Of a DNA stretch of 64,000 nt, positions 25,890 to 38,974 are shown in pieces. Positions within the stretch are counted from its first letter, which is position 1. Each line of letters opens with the position of its first letter. This stretch comes from Hoplostethus atlanticus (lineage: Eukaryota; Chordata; Actinopteri; Trachichthyiformes; Trachichthyidae). The notes under the pieces were generated by a model. That model worked only from the letters and a program-made list of their open reading frames with translations. It ran no database searches and had not been told where the DNA came from. Location: positions 3,481,001 to 3,545,000 of the forward strand of contig JAXDDX010000035.1 in assembly GCA_034670405.1 (NCBI GenBank). The letters are read 5' to 3'. The translations under genes were made by a program, and so were the position numbers.

Positions 25890-28168
25890 TGTCCCTCTCT
25901 CTACCTCACTTCTTTCTCTCTTTTTCTTCCTCTTGGTCCCCAGGTCTACAATCTTTCTTTTGCTTTTCAACATTGCTGTTTAAATGTTCGCTTTTGTGCC
26001 CGTCTTCAGTGTTACTCTTTGCCACCTGTTGATGCCTTTCTATTAGGAGGCTTTGTCAGATCCCCTTAAGAAAAGTTGTCAATGTGAAAAGAGAAAGATC
26101 CTTTGAAAGACCATGGGAGCGCACACAGAAACATACATTAATGTGCACATCTCCTTGCACACACACACAAATACACACACTTTCTTTTCAAACGGTGGAT
26201 GTCTCATTTTGGAACAAATCTCTTCATAACTAAATTCAAGAGCCATATAGGTAATGCCTCCATAGACATAAATGTTAAATATGATTGATTTCTGATTGAC
26301 TTTGATCCCCAAAATGCAATAGAAATACATTTCTTCCTGAATATAAAGCTATTGAATACACATTGTCACTACCGGCTCCTTTTATTGTTGAATATGAAGA
26401 GTTGGTGATCAAATTCAAAACAAAAGCTGATTCAGTTCTTGACTCCTACTACTTTTAAATACCCTGGAAGCTGTTTAACAAGGAAATGGGATGCAGCCAT
26501 CAATATATAGACTAGCATATGGGCACACCGGCAGACCAGTATGCACATGAACACGCACATGCACACACACACTCAAACACACACGCACAAAAGCACATTG
26601 AATTGGATGTAGGCATTGACAGCTCTACTTTTAAAGGGCTTTGGAAACAGGCGTCAACATGCCTCACTCAGAAATGTAACATTGTTTTACTTGTGTGGCA
26701 TTGCCTCATTTTCTCCAGGTTCACTTTTAGTGTGTTTTCTCTATCTAGTTTATGGTAAGGGATAGGCTTTGCAGAAATCCCTTTCCATATGAGGCCTAAT
26801 GTGTGGTTCTAGCCTCAGAACAAGATTAGATTTGAATGAAGCTGTTATGGAATAACTTGATTGGTTAAACAGATCAAGTAAAGTTGCTTTCAGAAAGGAT
26901 TTGTAGACAGTGAGCAAAAGCAAAACATGATGTTCAGATGAGGTTCAACGGATTGCCTATGCTTGAGGGTAGGAATTGAGCCAGTGATGGGGAATTATCT
27001 GTTTATATCTGTAGAATGAGATATGATTTTAGAGTTAACACCGGAGCCAAAGCTAAACCAGGTGGAACAACCTTGGATTTAGCTGTTGCCGTTGACTGCA
27101 ATGCAATCCAGATGGCAATCTCTAGATAGGAAACCAAGCTTTTCTACGGTGTTACAGAGCCCTGAATACCTGGATGGTGAGACAACACTATGTAGCTCAA
27201 CAGGTTTTTCTCCTTTCTGATTATAGGCTTCCTCTCTGAATCCCCCCTAGCTCTGATATACTAACTCAGTTATCTTGACCAGGGAGAATGGAGACTACAG
27301 ATCTCTTTCTGTTGATGACATGCTGCCAATCACACCTGGGCACCTTGCCAAACAGTTACCATAGAAACAAGCAGTTTGCCCCGGTATGTTGACGGGGCTT
27401 CTGCGGTCTCAGTCCTGACTGAGCTGTGCCAGTCGGCCTGAGGCCTGGGCAAATCATTCAAGCAGACAAACATTCCCTTCCTCTCGCCTGTCCTGGCCGG
27501 TGCTATCTGCCACTATTACTCTTCACTTGCCCTGTTGAGGCATCTTTGTCCTGGGCTCACCTGTCAGAGGCAGCCCTCGGTGCTGAAATACGCCACTTGC
27601 CTTTTCCCTGTAGGAATGGAACCATAAAGTCACTCACAGACAGAGGTTTGTGGTCCCTTTTACGGCTACTCACTCGAAAGCAATCTGTCTTTGATCTGTG
27701 TCACGAGTAAACACTGTGATAGGAGTTAAACCCAAGGTCGGACCGACGCTGAAAACACTTACGCGTTTTAGCCATTCTGGAGATAAGGGAAACAAAGTGC
27801 TCCGTCAGGCTAAGTGACTGTAATGGCTACAAAACAAACAGATGGAGGGCTTGCTGGTTGAAAGGGAAGAACGACTTTGCATTCCAGAAAGAACAGACAG
27901 AAACCACAAAGCATCTCTGGACTTAAGTTGAGCCAGACTCTGTCTGTTTACCTCGCAGGTTGTAAAACAAACATTTATCTGAGTTGAGCGGCCAAAGACT
28001 AGGTCTGGCTGACACATCCCCATTCACGGCATAATGCCAGGTGACAGAGGGTCTAAGGCAACATGTTGTCATGTTGTCATGCACAAACAGGCAAACAGGA
28101 CTTACTCAATTCTCAATGTTCATCTCACTCTCTTCTCAAAACTCATTCCTTGGTTTCTTTTTCCATCT

Positions 28169-28345
28169 TGGCCTGGTGGTTAGAGAGACTGTCCTGGAAG
28201 AGAGATTGGCCCAGAACTAGACAGTCACAGAGTCAACCTCTACCAAAGCGCTCTTGAGCAAGGCGCTGAACCCCCACCTACTCCAGGGGTGCCGCTCCTG
28301 TCTGACCGTGCACTCTGACCCCTCTGGGGAAATGTGTACATGTAA
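28169..28345 (+). mobile_element. tRNA-derived SINE copy
   Basis: It starts with an A-box-like tggcctggtggttagagaga and carries the body signature ctcttgagcaaggcgctgaa followed by cccccacctactcc, known from fish tRNA-derived SINEs. The expected B box is eroded. It is the same family as 23299-23468, judged by the shared gagcaagg-type core. Confidence 0.65.
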
Positions 28346-29094
28346 GTGTGTTTCTCAGAAGGATATGCGTGGAGACAAATTCCCAAATACACAGTGTGCA
28401 AAAAAACCCCACAGAATGCTACATATCCATAATCCAAAATGGTACATATCCATCCAAAAGAAATCAAATCTATTTTAGGTTAATCATTACATATCTCTAT
28501 AATATAGATGATTCCATCTGTAAAGGTATTATACATTTGTCAATCAGAGCTTAACTATTATTAAGGTGCTATGTGTAGCATAATTAAACATCAATATATC
28601 ATTGTCAAATTAACTGTGATACCTTGATGACCTTGAAAAATGAGACCATAGTCGAGATGATTATAAGACTCTATATAATGCTTGTTACTGCTAGTTATCA
28701 GAAAATAAGACCACATTTCCCCTAAATCCCATTGCTTCCTGTCACAAAGAGGATGTTGCTCATTGCCACCCCTCCCCCCAAATGCATGCAGTAATGACGT
28801 ATTGCTGTTAAAAGGCTAGTATCAATGTGTTTTAATTCTGCACACAGTATTTTCTAAGTCTTTCTAAGTGTTTCTAAGTGTGTTTTATCAAATGGTAGAT
28901 AGATCCCTTTTTGGAACAAAAGTCTTTTAATGAGGTAGGTGTGCTGAAGAGTAACTCCCAACCACTGAGCGCACACACTGCGAAATCTAACTCCGTGAAG
29001 ACAGACATGGGTCATGGAAATGAGTCTCATGGTTATTTCCTCACATAAACAGAGCGTGTAGAAGGGGAGTGCCGTCCCTCCTAAATCTCCTCCA

Positions 29095-29154
<60 letters not shown>
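29095..29154. repeat. (TC)n microsatellite
   Basis: A TC array of about 60 bases has one TTTC interruption near 29102. It is the same motif class as the GA arrays at 5.3 and 23.8 kb, in the opposite orientation. Confidence 0.95.
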
Positions 29155-29157
<3 letters not shown>

Positions 29158-30920
29158 CACAGCTGACCACCATGAAACCATTAGCTCTCTAACTGTGCTT
29201 CACTGGTATCCAATGTCTCCATTCAATGTTAGTTTTACTAACAGAGGGTCTTAAAGGTGCCTTAATGGTACACAACGTCCATTGTGCCGTACAGTCAGTG
29301 ATTAAGAGGATGATGATTGCAGGGGCTTTAGGGGTGCCTGTACTCAAGAGTGATATTTGGGTTAGGCCGAGGCCTGTTGTGTCTGTGTGTGTATGATTGG
29401 ATGGAGTAATGGTCCCAGCAGTGCAGCAGGCAGCCAGGCAGGCAGGCACATGGTCAAGAGGCTGCCTTATACTGCCTCCAAGTCTCTGCTTTATAGACCT
29501 CCTGGGGGTTGTGACCCACCATAACTCTTTCAAAGCCAGAGAGAGAGGAGCTAGCTCATAGGCCTGGAATCCACGAAGGTGCCTTGCTCCGTGATATGTG
29601 TGGTCCTCATCAGGAAAAGTGGAGTTAGGAGGGATGATGGTGGTGATGGTGAAACAGTCACGGCTGTTAGGAGGTACACTCGGCTCCTCCACGGGTCAGG
29701 GAGTATACAGGACGAGTGTAGGATGTGGAACGTCTCGCAGATGTAACAAGGCAATCTCAGGGGGAGGCAGGGAGGAAAGGAGAATACGAGTGGAGTGGTG
29801 ATGGGATGAGGGAGGTGAGAGGATGTGAGGAGCAAGAAGGAAGGCAGAAGGGGGCTGAGGAGGAAGAAAGAATTGAGACAGAATAAGGGAGATGGGAAGG
29901 AGAGATACGTTAGGGAGAGACGTAGTGTCTGTGGTGTACTGCTAAGTGGAGAATGAATCATTACTCCTATTTTACCACTCATACGTAAGAGCAGGTCAAC
30001 ACACGTAAAGACACCCATTAGTAGACTCCCACATATAGCCCCCCTCTTCAGACGGTAATACTGCATCATCCATATCAAGCGCTATTTTATTGCAAGCTGC
30101 TCAACCACATACGGCATCTTTACTTTTCCACACCTGCCTCATCACTTTTTAACGCTTATATATAATGTAAGTGCTCTTGTCTTAAGTATTAATGCTCTCC
30201 CTAACGTCAAGCAACAGAGAAGTGAGAAAATATGTACTAGGCAAAGTACACCACGCCATTGATTAACTAGCAGGCAGGCCGGGACGTGGAAGAGTCTGGG
30301 GAGGGGGTGTGTGTGCGATATTGTCCCAGACAGAGAAACAGCTCTGATCTGATGACTTTCTTGGCAGACAGGCGGCATCGACTGGCATTGGATCAGCTCC
30401 CCCAGTTTGACCCTGTGATGCTCACACACATCAATGACACTGTTCAAATTCCTCTGCATGACACGTAGGCAGGAAAAACTCTACCTGGAAATAGAATACA
30501 AAGCCATTCATTATAAGAAGAAAAGATGCAGTCTATGTTTCATCTAAAAGAAAAGCAAATCTGGTTGAATAGAGTAGCACAGTGCATTCCAAAATAGAGA
30601 GGAAATTGATGACATGAATGACTTCTTAGTGATCAGTGTCAAATTTTAACCCATTTTATTTGTTCATTGTAAGGTGTCTACTGGTGGAAGGTATTACCAG
30701 TCAAATCCAAAATGTAATAGAATGCATTTCCTGGGCATTTTTTTTTATTTTGGGGAATGCTCTTGTGATAACACTGATGGTGAAATCCGACAAAAGATGA
30801 GCACAGCTGTTGCCAGCTGTTGTACCTCTCTTGATCTCCTCTTTGCAGTGATAGCCTACATATTTTCACATGGTTACAAAAGCCGATATGTTGGTGTGTT
30901 GCCCATGATTGAAAGAGTGA

Positions 30921-31106
30921 GAGTAACAGTAGGCTATTTTATTGAGTAGGTTGTCATGAAAACCTTGTCACTCCAGTTTTGGTGATCTCTTTCAGGAGTT
31001 TATGAAACGGTTTCATAAGCCCAAGAGTCGTAGAATTTGTTCAACCCAGAGATCACCAAAACTGGAGTGACAAGGTTTTCATGACAAAATAGCCTACTAT
31101 TACTCC
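30921..31106. repeat. Foldback element with about 58-bp arms
   Basis: The left arm (30921-30990) and right arm (31048-31106) are reverse complements. The left arm carries an extra 11 or so bases (attgagtaggt, near 30941) that the right arm lacks. The innermost arm halves, for example cactccagttttggtgatct against agatcaccaaaactggagtg, are perfect. The 57-base spacer contains a smaller palindrome, tatgaaac-g-gtttcata. No open frame is present. The structure fits a small foldback or MITE-like insertion, or a hairpin-forming transcript. Confidence 0.8.
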
Positions 31107-32284
31107 ACTGTTACTGTTACTCCGATGACATTGCTTCCCAACTCCATTTGAGGGATCCTTGTTTGCTTCCTTGATTGCCTGTAATGATCAATGGCTTCAG
31201 ACAAACAAACACTGGTTTCTCAGTGAGGAGCAACTACCCATTTATTTAGATTTCAGGGAAACATTTACAGCTCCAGATGAGTCACATTCATCATTACACA
31301 CAAGGAAGTTTACTCTCTCCTCTAGTACTTGACCCAGAAACCAAATCTCAAGAAAAAGGGAAAGCTAGTCATTTAAGGTTGGTTTTTTTTTTCATATTCA
31401 TTTGGTATGTTTATGACATGCAAGGCTAGTTTGTCAAGCGCATTCTGCAGTGCTTTCAGTTGTCATTTTTGGCAGCAGGGTGTTGGCAAATCCTTGAAAA
31501 GTCTTAAAATGTCTTAAATAGAGTAACTGAAAAAACAAGCCCTTCAAAGGTCTTAAATACAGTTAAATGTAAGCATAAGTACCGTTCAATCTCTAAATAG
31601 ACTGTAAAATGTTGTGTTTTCTCAGTGTGCTAGTTCTATGTTGTTGTTTTAATACACTTATTCTTGTTAAGTAATTGGTCTTGTATTTTATTGTACTATG
31701 CATATAAAGCTTCCTAAAAAGTCAGCATATACCTGTGGTATGTGAAGAAGTGACTCCTTCTCTTGCAAAATAATTGATAGCAAGTAAATCTTTGATTAGC
31801 ACTTTTACAGATTGGATGCACTATATTTTTAATGTTCCTCTATGCCTCATTCATAATCACCATATTATCAGGAGAGCGGAAACAACTATCTCTCACCATC
31901 TCCATCTCATGAATATTCCAGGTCAAGCAGACAGCTGTAAAACAACGTTTAGTTTCTGACAGGAAGGGAACGTTCCACCTGGATGTCTCTTCATTAAGAT
32001 CCGATACTGACTGGTTCGCTGATATTGTCGGGTGATATTGGCCTTCACAGATATATCTTATTTTGTACGGGGAAGGGCCTCACCTTTAAGAGGAGAGTGC
32101 AAAAAAACCCCATAATTCTGGTCCCAGAATGTATATGTATTTTGGGAATTTGAGAATTTGGTGACGTGTTATTATATTTAGAAATGATCCTGGGTAACAC
32201 GTAAATCACAATCGACAGATATACTATAGATATATAAATAGGCAATACACAGCCTGGTCCTTTACTTTTACATTTTCTACTCCA

Positions 32285-32420
32285 GGGCCACTTCAAATGA
32301 GTGAGGGTTCAGTGTCTTGCTAAAAGCCATATGGATGTTGATGGACTTATTGGCTGTTGTTGGGATCAAATCTCGGCCATCTCCGTTATGGTATGGAGTC
32401 TCTAACCACTCCACCACCCC
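32285..32420. repeat. Teleost SINE-like dispersed repeat
   Basis: The phrases gagggttcagtgtcttgcta, gggatcaaatctcggccatc and ctctaaccactccaccaccc appear in the order of the common fish repeat also found at 8163 and 9732. Substitutions are many and the ends are approximate. Confidence 0.5.
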
Positions 32421-33001
32421 GTTATGAAGCAGCAGCCCCACGTACACAGGTCAACCATATCTCCAAACCTCAAATGATAAGGATCTGGCACCAACCTGGG
32501 CCTCTGCACAGGAATTTACTGCCGGTTTTAAAAGGACCCGTAAAAGGAGGTAGAATAGGCTATAAAATAGATTTGTTTGTCATGATTTAATGACTTGTCT
32601 TGGCTCTCAGTGCTTGATGTATCAGGATTTAGTATGGCCAGATATCAAATAGAGGGTGAATCCCTTTTATCAGCCAAACAAGGACAGGCCATCACAATAA
32701 CAAGTGCAGATGCTGTACAGTCCCATGGGGCCAGGCTCGGTGTGCAGCATCAACTGCTGCTGTAGTTTATGTTACTACAATCCCTATTGCTACGCTCCAG
32801 TAGGTTAGCTGTCTTTCAGTATCATAACATAGGAGCGTGTTTGCCAAAATATTTTGTTGGCATTGCTCAAACTTAATCGATTCCACAACTGCTTTGCTAG
32901 CGCAATCTGGTTGTAACTAAAACATTCGCTGGCAAAAAATATTTTCTAGCCACTGAAGTTGTCACAGGCAAGCAAGCAATGGGAGAAAGATGTACCCCCA
33001 A

Positions 33002-33028
<27 letters not shown>
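33002..33028. repeat. (AC)13 microsatellite
   Basis: A short perfect AC run is followed by degenerate aaacacattcacac sequence. Confidence 0.92.
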
Positions 33029-33034
<6 letters not shown>

Positions 33035-36000
33035 TTCACACAAAAAATGTCACACTCATAGAAACCTAGATACACACTTTATTTCCAAATGAAGTTCAAT
33101 TCTCCTTCACCGTGTTCAGTTGATCTCACCCACCTCCTCACTTAACTTACACTTTGTCAGAGTTGCCAATCAAAAATGTTGGCATGGAGATGGCTTTTCC
33201 CTAGACTACCAGAGACATTATCTCATGTAGCACAAATTAGGAGTGGGATTAGGTCCCTTTGCTACTTCACGCCCAGTTCAGTACTTTTAGGCTGGGGGGA
33301 ACATCCTGTCTTCTGGACCAATACAGGCGTATCACTCTTGTGCTGGGCCTCCAGCTCTGTTCTAACCTGCACAACCTGATCATGGTTTAAGGAGAGGGGG
33401 GGAAGGAGAGAGATAGTCAAAGAGAATTAGACAGGTAGAGCGAAAGAGAGAGAGAGCAAGATAGAAAGAGAGAAAGGAACTCAAAACCAGGGACCACACA
33501 TGCGTAAAATAAAGGATTTCTTCATGTTCTTGCACGGGCTATGTACCTTTTTTAATCATCCACTTTCAACGAATGGCTTGTAGGCAAGGCATGGGAAGCT
33601 TGCAATGATTATTTCCATCAAGTCAATTAGTAATAATGTCTGAAAAGCTGTCACTTTGCTTTCACAGGTATTTCAAAGACAATGGTAGATGAACACCACA
33701 GTGCTCACAATTCATTGGATGGACAGATGTCATTCGTATGCCCTCATTTTGAATCATGCTCATGTTCTCCTGAGCTGTTGCTTATAAAGTTGTGGGGACC
33801 CATTTTTACAGAATTTTCCAAGAATTTAAAATGTACTGATCTATTAAACTGGTCTCAGTGGGTGCTCAGGAATTTGGGAAATATGGAAAGCATACATATA
33901 AATCCTCTAGCCTGTATTATTAGCCAGAGTTCTTTCACACAGCCTGTGATTGCCCAGGTGACCTGTTCCCTCTCTCAATTTACTGGTGAGATTGATGTCT
34001 CTGCCTTCACTGTGGAACACTCAGGCACCATGAAATATGGTGTCACTCAGAACTAACTACATTTTAATGGCCAGTGAAACTGTGCGCTAATGATACACCT
34101 ACAGGTGCCACTAATAGCAATAACACATCTTCTTGATGCATGGAAAGAAAAGCTATACTTTTAAATGATTGGCATGACCACAGGGGTGTTGTAATCCTAT
34201 AGGTGAGATAAGACAGTGACAGTTACTGAAAAATAACTGTGGAATAGTATTCTGTCGGAAAGGAAATCTCTCTGTCAGCTTGGGGGCTATTTTTTACTGT
34301 TATATTTTGCAAAGCTGTTCAGTATTGTTTTGTTTAGTGCGGTACGCTGCCCTTATCTGAACACAGATAAGGGTAATCTCTAGTGTTTGGAATCTGAAGA
34401 TTTGTATTCACTGTGCCCGTCATCCATGTGCTTTGAGTTACTTCCCTCCAGCAGGAGATCCCACAGTTTAACTGTTATAGGACAAATCCCTACCCTAAAA
34501 CAAAATGTCAGGTTTTGGTGTCAGTCCCTCAGAATTGCAGAAGAAGGGCGTCTTTCTAGACCCACCATTTTGCACCAACGTTCAACAGTCACATAGGGAC
34601 AAATCCATCCTAGAAGAGGAAGAGAGACATCAATTTCTCCACCAACAGTAGCCTCAGTTGCGTTTGAGTAAGGGGCTTGACTTTCGCTTTTTCTCCACTG
34701 GAAAACCTCGCTCTTTCGCCCTTACTATCGCCTATGGCTATCACTGATGTTTCTGCTCTCTCCATACACGTAAAACCAACGGCTGGATGCAGCAAGTCCA
34801 GGCAAGTTCTCTGGGGATTGTTGAAAGTCATTCTGGGAAAGGTAGGAAATCACTAGTAGAAGTAGACAAGGCAGGTTGAGGGAAAGTGGATACAACAAAA
34901 GGGTAAATTACAACACAACAAAATAACTCCTGGAATGCATTGAACGTGATAGATTGATTATTTATAAAAGTATAAGTGAGTATGAGTATCTGAGGGTGGA
35001 ATTTCTTTAACATGAAAGACAATGTACGGTATGTATGGTGAGTGGTGGTTGTGCGCTTATATGTGTCTGGTGGTTTTGTGTTTTTGGTCCTGCAAAAAGG
35101 AATTTCAATCTAAGTGGGCAATAAATGACATTTCATTGTGTTGCATTGTTTCATATCATGTATCGTATTATATGGTATCATATGATTAACATTTAAAAAT
35201 AACATTCAAAAGCGAGCCCTCAGATAAGCAGTTGAAGGAAGTCAGTCAGTGTTGGAAGACCTGATACTCGTATGTCAAGGAGTAGTTTTTGTTTTCTTTA
35301 CTTTTTGTTTTTGGCCATTGCTCTTTGGCCTTGCTGACAAGTTAAGTTACACTGAATGATAACACAGCTCAGCTGTGTACGGATTACTGTAGTACATCCT
35401 ACTGGGGACCTCTGGGAACAACATGCTGTATCATTCTGTCAACAGTTAGTGCTCCGAGAGTGTTCTACTTTCTGTGTGTGTGGTAACATATTTCACAGGG
35501 CAGCATCCCCTGCCAAAATCAACTGCCCAACTTCCTTTCTCATCTCTCCTTGCCTTAAAAACAGACCACTCTTAGGCCTCAGCTGTGCCTCAAAGTTCAG
35601 CTCCACCTCATCGCTCCTTGAGCACCTGCATCATCATCTCAACAAGAACCCCCAATCCCCATAAATCTCTTCGATAGAGTGATGTCTCACCAATGGCACA
35701 TGGTATAGTGCACCGGATACCCAGGGCTGCATGCCAAGCTGCCTTTGACTCTTGAAAAAAGCCATGTTTCTGGGGTTTGGGCCAGTGCCACCTCGTCCAC
35801 AAAGCCCCTGTTTCATTGTAAATGTAGGGATTAAGAATTCATTTACCACACAGGGGTATGCTGTTATGTGGCGGTGGTGGGAGCACCACCTTAATGGGCC
35901 CAGCTTGTGCTGACAGATAAGTTGAGCTATGTTGCTCTGGACCAGGGGCACCATCCCTCTAAATGAAACAGACTATTATTTTTTCCAGCATGCCATACAG

Positions 36001-37945
36001 TAGCCCTGTCCGTCATTATAGCTATGAATCATGTCTCTGCACTAGCACTGGCTCCCTCAGGGGTATATCATTGCTTTGCCCCTTAATCTGGGCAGATTTC
36101 CTTGCTGGGTCCACTATAGGGTTCTGTTTTTAGCACAATGAACAGCTTGCTCACGTTACTCTGCAACTGTACTGCATACCATAATCCTTCCACATTTACC
36201 ATCAAATGTTATGATTCCAGGTGTGTAGTGAAATGGAAGTTTAATGCATGTGTGCACTTAAGTGGTTAGATTGAGCTTAACACACAGCATGAATTTTAGT
36301 GGGGAAAAAAGTGCTCTTATACTTGGTTTGCCCTGTAACCTGGTATTATCGCAGCAACGGAAAGCACCGTAAGTGGCTTACATTGATGCTTAATTCAATG
36401 TCGAGGGATTTGTTCCATTGAGAGCCGAAGCTACAATTCCACTGGTGAGGAAGATAAAAAGAAGTTATGCCTGCGAGCTTCTACACACTGTGTTTTGGAG
36501 GTCAATTGCCTCTTCAAAATACCCTCATTAATCTGTAGCCCCTAAATATACCTTGTTACAAGATTGTTTTATTCTCTTTTATTCTGGTTTGAACTGACAT
36601 GTCAAATTCATTTATATGCAACGCTGTTCTTCAACAGTGATGCAAAAAGATGCAAAACAATTCATACTTCACACTAAGAAAAAGAGCAAAGGATAAATAT
36701 CTCTCAAGTTCTCCAGTTAACACTAGTACTTACTGTACTAGCACGTTCCAACATGTGACGGTGTTAGAAAGACAAAGATGTTTGGAAAGCTGCACTTGTT
36801 GCATCCCCTGCCTGAGGTAGAGGGTTAGGAGTTGAGAAGATGTATTTCCATTGAAAGATTACTCATCCCATCCATCACTCAGATTACAGGATTCTGTCTA
36901 ACCCCACTAACTAATTGGCCATCCATCTCTCAAATCCTGACCTCAGTGCCCTTAGGACAAAGCATGAACGGTCACTCAACACCCTAGACCAACCATAAAT
37001 GTTGACTCTCCACTGAGATGCAGGCAGGCAGAAAACAGGAAAGCCATGCCCATGAGCATACCTTGTGTAGAAGGGACGAATGCAGGAATACCTTGTTCAC
37101 ACATACAGAGACATTTGTTGTGCAGCATGAACACATATTGTGTAAGGATGCTCTCTCAACGTCGTGTATTACTACCATTGAATAATTCAGTCTCACAGTA
37201 GCTTGCAGATACCCTTTTCTCTCACCCAGCCATAAGTTTTTAAAGAGCTTGCATGACTTTGTGTGTATATGTTGTGTATATATTTTATTTTTGTGAACCA
37301 GGGTTGTGGGTTCCGATTTTTTTTTGTGAACCTGTGAACAGCGCTTCTTTCTAACGTTCATTGAAAATGCTGTTGCTTTCTTTAGAAAGCTGAGATGCAG
37401 CATTGACCCCTCTTAGAGAAGAAGAGTGTTGTTATAGTACCACTGCCCCCTCCTTCTCCCCCCCCCGTCTGTCACTTCAGACAGGCCTCTCACTGGAGAG
37501 CTCTCTCTCAGATCAGCACTAGACTCCCTCCTTAGTCTCAGGAAGTGTTGGAGGAAGCACTCTCAGCCCAGTAAGCATTTCTAAGACTCCCAGGTCTCAT
37601 TGCATATTCATGGCCCCCTCAACACAGGAGGGTATCAAGTTCAAGAATCTCCCTCTAAAAAAAACAAAAAACACACACATTCTCTGGGGTGCTTTTAGAT
37701 TCAAGTTTTTTTTGTCTCAATTTAAAATACGTATTGTTACGTACGTTTTTTTTTGTCTTGTTTTGTAGCAAATATTTCCAATAAAGTTTGCACATGAATG
37801 TTTCATTTATATTTTAAAAAAAATGTTTAAGCTCACAACTTTGCTCAGATACAGAGTGAAATATTGCTGTTCCCCATAGTCAGCCCATAGTGCAAACACT
37901 AAGGGCTCTTTTTTGCATCACTACCATGCTGTTAAATATCCTGCA

Positions 37946-38290
37946 TTAGGCCTGCACAATTAATCAAAATACAAAAACCCCAGTGAAATCACAACACTGA
38001 ATACTGCAGTTTCCAAATTGCAAGAGGCTACAATTTTTCGTCAGATATTGAAATATTCCAGATGGCTTCCTGAACCAGGCATTCTGCAAAATCCTTGAAA
38101 TACAAATCGAGTTGGCACATTGTCAAAAATCCTTTGTATTTGTATTGAACCTGAGGAAATTGTAAGCCCGATAATCTTTTTATTCATTATTTCTTTTTCC
38201 AGTGCTGAGAAAAAAATGTAGGAAAAGCCATCTTCAGATGTATCAAGATTTATATTGCAATTGCAATATACATTTTTGGGTCAGTATTAT
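37946..38290. repeat. Probable MITE (aggcctgcacaattaatc type)
   Basis: The left part, taggcctgcacaattaatc followed by aaaata-like sequence, resembles the start of a vertebrate DNA-transposon repeat that commonly reads gggctgcacgattaatcg. The right part contains the perfect palindrome at 38251-38270, another feature I associate with that repeat. No terminal repeat could be paired with confidence, so the limits are tentative. Confidence 0.35.
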
Positions 38291-38764
38291 GCTTTCCTAA
38301 AGCCCCTCTCAATCCCGCAACTCTTTACTCACAAGGGTACATGTAAACGCAAGCTGATGGCGACCAACTCACAGATTGGTGTGACGAGTCAGGGTGCTCA
38401 ATGCTTGTAGGCTCAATCTGCCTTCTCAGAGGAAACCTCTGCCACTCCCATGCGTTGCAAAATTCAAATGCTAACATAGTAAATGAGTGCATACGGATGA
38501 AAACGAAAATATGTGGTTGGATTCAGGCAAGCACCTCTGCACCCTCTCCACCTCCTGATTAATGGTCAACGTGCTCTACCGCCTGCTGGGGGCTCTGACT
38601 GAGAATGAGGCGGTGGATGACAGTGGTGAGGTATGTGTTGCTCTGCACCACCGGAGGTAATGAATTGGTGTGGCTGCCAGGACCCAAGTGTAGACAGCAG
38701 GAGGAAGCAAGGTGATCAGTCTTGCAGGGTGAGGTACTACTTGTCCAGCATGTGGGCCACTGAT

Positions 38765-38974
38765 AGCAGGAGAGAGACAGAGTGTGTGAGAGAGAGAGAG
38801 AGAAGGGAGGTCTGTGATAGCGGGAAAAGAGACATTGTGTGAGAAAAGGAAGAGAGAGGGAAGAAGGGAAGATACAGTGAAAGTTCAGAGAGAGTGGAGA
38901 GAAAGCGAGGAGAGGAATAGAGAGGATGGGCAGCAAGAGGCAGAAAGAATGAGAGAATGGGCGGGGGGGGGGGG
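38765..38974. repeat. Purine-rich (GA) tract ending in G12
   Basis: The + strand is strongly A+G-rich with several gagagaga blocks and ends with twelve guanines (38963-38974). Pyrimidine-strand frames here are artefacts of the low complexity. Confidence 0.75.

Noticed and set aside
29189-30078. Two overlapping minus-strand frames of 167 and 175 codons
   Set aside because: They arise from C+T-rich low-complexity sequence, contain no domain, and have no splice or promoter support. Overlap of two long frames on one strand argues for chance from stop-poor composition.
33682-34056. 124-codon + frame starting MVDEHHSAHNSLDG
   Set aside because: It looks protein-like in composition but I recognise no family, and no acceptor and donor sites frame it convincingly. 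Treated as a chance frame; a protein search would settle it.
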